Below the pieces are notes generated by a model that was not told where the DNA came from, made no database searches, and saw only the letters and a program-made list of their open reading frames with translations. Shown in pieces: positions 4,706 through 6,416 of a DNA stretch of 6,416 nucleotides. This DNA comes from Candidatus Parcubacteria bacterium (GTDB taxonomy: Bacteria; Patescibacteriota; Minisyncoccia; Phycocordibacterales; UBA1006), in the NCBI GenBank assembly GCA_027028225.1, contig JALVJP010000002.1, positions 1-6,416 on the forward strand, written 5' to 3'. Positions within the stretch are counted from its first letter, which is position 1. The number at the start of each line of letters is the position of its first letter. A program made the position numbers and the translations under genes.

Positions 4706-4942
4706 CTAATCCCTTTTAAAAAGAGACTTCATTTTAATCCCAAAGTATTCCGCAGATGAATAGACGAGAAATAGCGCGAATACTTCATCCACATTCCCTA
4801 CGAAAGGAAGGTTGTCCGGCAAGAATTCCATAACTCCAAAACCAAAATTGAGCATATAGAGAATCCCAACAATACCAAGAATCGCCACAAGGTAATCTTT
4901 CGGCTTTGTGAAATAGTTCTGTTTTTTAATTTCTTTTTTCAT
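4706..4942 (-). CDS. DUF1232/YkvA-like small membrane protein, 78 aa
   Basis: A charged N-terminus (KKEIKKQ) precedes a hydrophobic helix (about 17-39). The signature LPDNLPFVGNVDE (41-53) comes next, then a second hydrophobic helix (about 54-68) and a basic tail. The central motif corresponds to the IPDxIPxxGxxDD pattern of the DUF1232 (YkvA) family, whose biochemical role is not established. Orientation in the membrane is not determined. It is the last gene of the minus-strand run. Its ATG lies inside the end of the upstream TPR-like gene (17-base overlap, 4926-4942), which suggests translational coupling. It stops in TAG, just before the shared terminator. A function in envelope biology is plausible but inferred only from its membrane nature and neighbours. 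Confidence 0.8.
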   Translation of the reverse strand: MKKEIKKQNYFTKPKDYLVAILGIVGILYMLNFGFGVMEFLPDNLPFVGNVDEVFALFLVYSSAEYFGIKMKSLFKRD

Positions 4943-5420
4943 ACTTTTCTATTCCGTTAAGTATAGCTTTTGCGCTCTCTAACTCAACCCCAGACATTTT
5001 TGAGAGATGGTTCTTTGCTTGGGAAAAATTCCCTTCATAGATATATGATAGAAATTCTGTCATTTGGTTCGGGTGATTGAGAGGCTCATGGTATTTAAGT
5101 GCTTCTTTTATAAACTCTCTCGCTTTCTCTCTATCTCCTTTTTCAAAGAAAGCATATTGAGATGCGTGGTGATACCATAGCCATAGGGTATGATATTTTT
5201 CTTCTCGAAACTTTTCTGATTCGAGACTTTCATCTATTCCCTCTAGAAGATTTTTAATTTTATTTGTGACAAGGGTCTCATCTTCATAATTCCAATTAAG
5301 TTTCTGGTCATATTCCAAAAATGCATTATAAAAATACTCGTCTGAACCTATAAGTTTTTTCAACTCTTCTTTAAATTTTGCATTTTCATTTATTTTTTTG
5401 TTTTCAAAATCCTCTCTCAT
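4926..5420 (-). CDS. TPR-like helical protein, 164 aa, unknown function
   Basis: I do not recognise a named family. The protein is almost all helix and rich in Lys and Glu, with no signal peptide or membrane segment, so it is probably cytoplasmic. Residues about 78-111 (WYHHASQYAFFEKGDREKA, then helix B ending ALKYHEP) have the small/large spacing of a tetratricopeptide-type repeat. A second helical pair at about 118-141 (TEFLSYIYEGNFSQAKNHL) looks like a degenerate next unit. Such repeats usually mediate protein-protein contacts. The start ATG at 5420 follows the polyprenyl synthetase-like stop by 22 bases, with no Shine-Dalgarno sequence visible. Its end overlaps the downstream membrane-protein gene. 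The layout implies one transcript for the three genes. Confidence 0.7.
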   Translation of the reverse strand: MREDFENKKINENAKFKEELKKLIGSDEYFYNAFLEYDQKLNWNYEDETLVTNKIKNLLEGIDESLESEKFREEKYHTLWLWYHHASQYAFFEKGDREKAREFIKEALKYHEPLNHPNQMTEFLSYIYEGNFSQAKNHLSKMSGVELESAKAILNGIEKYEKRN

Positions 5421-5442
5421 AAAACTATCAATTGCAAATAAG

Positions 5443-6387
5443 CTAAGTGTGTAGCTCGAATACTTTTTTGGTTAAAATCAAATCACAATCTATAAAAATT
5501 TTTTGATATTCAAAATCTGTTTTTGTTTCTCTACATCTCGCGAGGTTTTCCTTACAATAGGTATACAATTGATTTCTAACTTTTTTATTAAGAACTGTAT
5601 CAACAGCCTTTTGAAAATCTTTCTTTTCAATTGCATCAAGTACCACATCTCTATTACCACCATTAAGTATAAAAAGTATCTCTGGTAATCTTTTTGTACT
5701 TCTCTTGATATCTCCAAATGGATAGTGGTGTGAAGTGAAATAATCTTGAAAATCGTCCACAATCTGCCTATTAATCCCAAGTAGTTCTCCTATAAGACTT
5801 ATCTTTTCGTCTGGGTCCTTACCTGCAAGCAATTGACCAATTTCGAGACCGTATCGTATGTGCCCACCAGTAAATTTTTTCACCATTAGAAAATACTTAT
5901 CAAGTGTTTCTTTTGTTATAAAACTACTTTTTTCTAGTTCTTTATCTATCTTTTGTCCCTCATAAATTCCACGTATATAATTATCGTTAAATATTTTTAA
6001 GATTTTATATCCAAAAATTGGAGAAAGCTTACGTATTTCAATTAAACTTATCAAAGCACTAAGTCCATTAATTTCATCTAGTCTTGCATTGATAATTGTA
6101 TTCTCTACGCCATCGATAAGATAAATACACTTACTCCCATTTCTCTCCTGCTCATTATCTAAAATATCATCTATCTTTATAATTGAAGTATCTATATCAG
6201 AAATATTCCTTAGTAAAATTAATTCACTATCGGTAAACTTTCTCCCAGAAGCATATTCGAAGCCAACAGAAATGTAATATTCAAATGACTTATCTTTCGG
6301 TTGATATCCCATAATATTCTTACTATACAGAAAAATTAAAAAAACAACTACTTCATAAAAATTTTCCAAACAAATATCTCCCATCAA
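5443..6387 (-). CDS. polyprenyl synthetase family protein, divergent, possibly 5'-incomplete
   Basis: Trans-prenyl diphosphate synthases extend allylic diphosphates with isopentenyl diphosphate. Both aspartate-rich, magnesium-binding motifs are present: DDILD (73-77, followed by NEQERNG) and DDFQD (211-215, preceded by RQIV and followed by GDIKRSTKRLPEIL). GQKID (144-148) and FTGGHIRYGLEIGQLLAG (172-189) match other family regions. The IPP-binding GKRxRP near the N-terminus is not recognisable, and the second arginine pattern after the first motif is weakened (ERN instead of RRG). The first in-frame start here is TTG at 6387, directly followed by ATG at 6384, with another ATG at 6312. The frame stays open to the window edge at 6416. 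The usual family N-terminus is somewhat longer, so the true start may lie outside. Sampled G+C is about 25%, far below leuS. The product chain length cannot be told. Confidence 0.75.
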   Translation of the reverse strand: MMGDICLENFYEVVVFLIFLYSKNIMGYQPKDKSFEYYISVGFEYASGRKFTDSELILLRNISDIDTSIIKIDDILDNEQERNGSKCIYLIDGVENTIINARLDEINGLSALISLIEIRKLSPIFGYKILKIFNDNYIRGIYEGQKIDKELEKSSFITKETLDKYFLMVKKFTGGHIRYGLEIGQLLAGKDPDEKISLIGELLGINRQIVDDFQDYFTSHHYPFGDIKRSTKRLPEILFILNGGNRDVVLDAIEKKDFQKAVDTVLNKKVRNQLYTYCKENLARCRETKTDFEYQKIFIDCDLILTKKVFELHT

Positions 6388-6416
6388 CAGGATCTTTATT
6401 GAGCACCCTATTAAAT

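Overview
The window looks like a chromosomal segment from a small-genome bacterium, most likely of the candidate phyla radiation (Patescibacteria, Parcubacteria-like). This placement is inference. It rests on the bacterial-type leucyl-tRNA synthetase that lacks the leucine-specific insert, start codons with little or no Shine-Dalgarno sequence, short AT-rich accessory genes, and palindrome-rich intergenic DNA. The standard code fits: TAA, TAG and TGA all act as stops. No rRNA, tRNA or CRISPR array was seen.

Layout. Positions 1-600 hold no convincing gene. They are packed with hairpins and inverted repeats, including two oppositely oriented copies of a GTCATTCC...GGAATC palindrome that bracket a further inverted repeat. 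A good promoter at 623-651 drives a 51-residue small membrane protein (679-834). A bidirectional terminator (836-857) separates it from the convergent leuS gene (866-4051, minus). A 110-base divergent region follows. From it a 158-residue lipoprotein gene (4162-4638, plus) is transcribed away from leuS, ending at a hairpin terminator (4661-4690). The right third is a minus-strand gene run: a divergent polyprenyl synthetase-like gene that may start beyond the window, a TPR-like helical protein, and a DUF1232-like two-helix membrane protein. The last two genes overlap.

Main discovery. The leucyl-tRNA synthetase is 1061 residues, about 200 longer than the usual ~860. Residues about 245-447 form an RdgB/HAM1 (ITPase, non-canonical purine NTP pyrophosphatase)-like domain. 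It is spliced in frame into the beta-hairpin that opens the CP1 editing domain, just before the threonine-rich editing motif. The synthetase motifs on both sides are intact. The insert has a matching Asn-Asp at the catalytic aspartate position but has lost the family's GYDP and SHR motifs. Its DNA is clearly AT-richer (about 36% G+C by hand count) than the leuS DNA on either side (about 46-47%), so it looks like a captured domain. I know of no described function for such a fusion.

A second point is a shared 13-base A-rich leader (ACCAAAAAATAAA). It lies 4-5 bases before the start codons of the two plus-strand small genes, just after their predicted promoters, and neither gene has a Shine-Dalgarno sequence.
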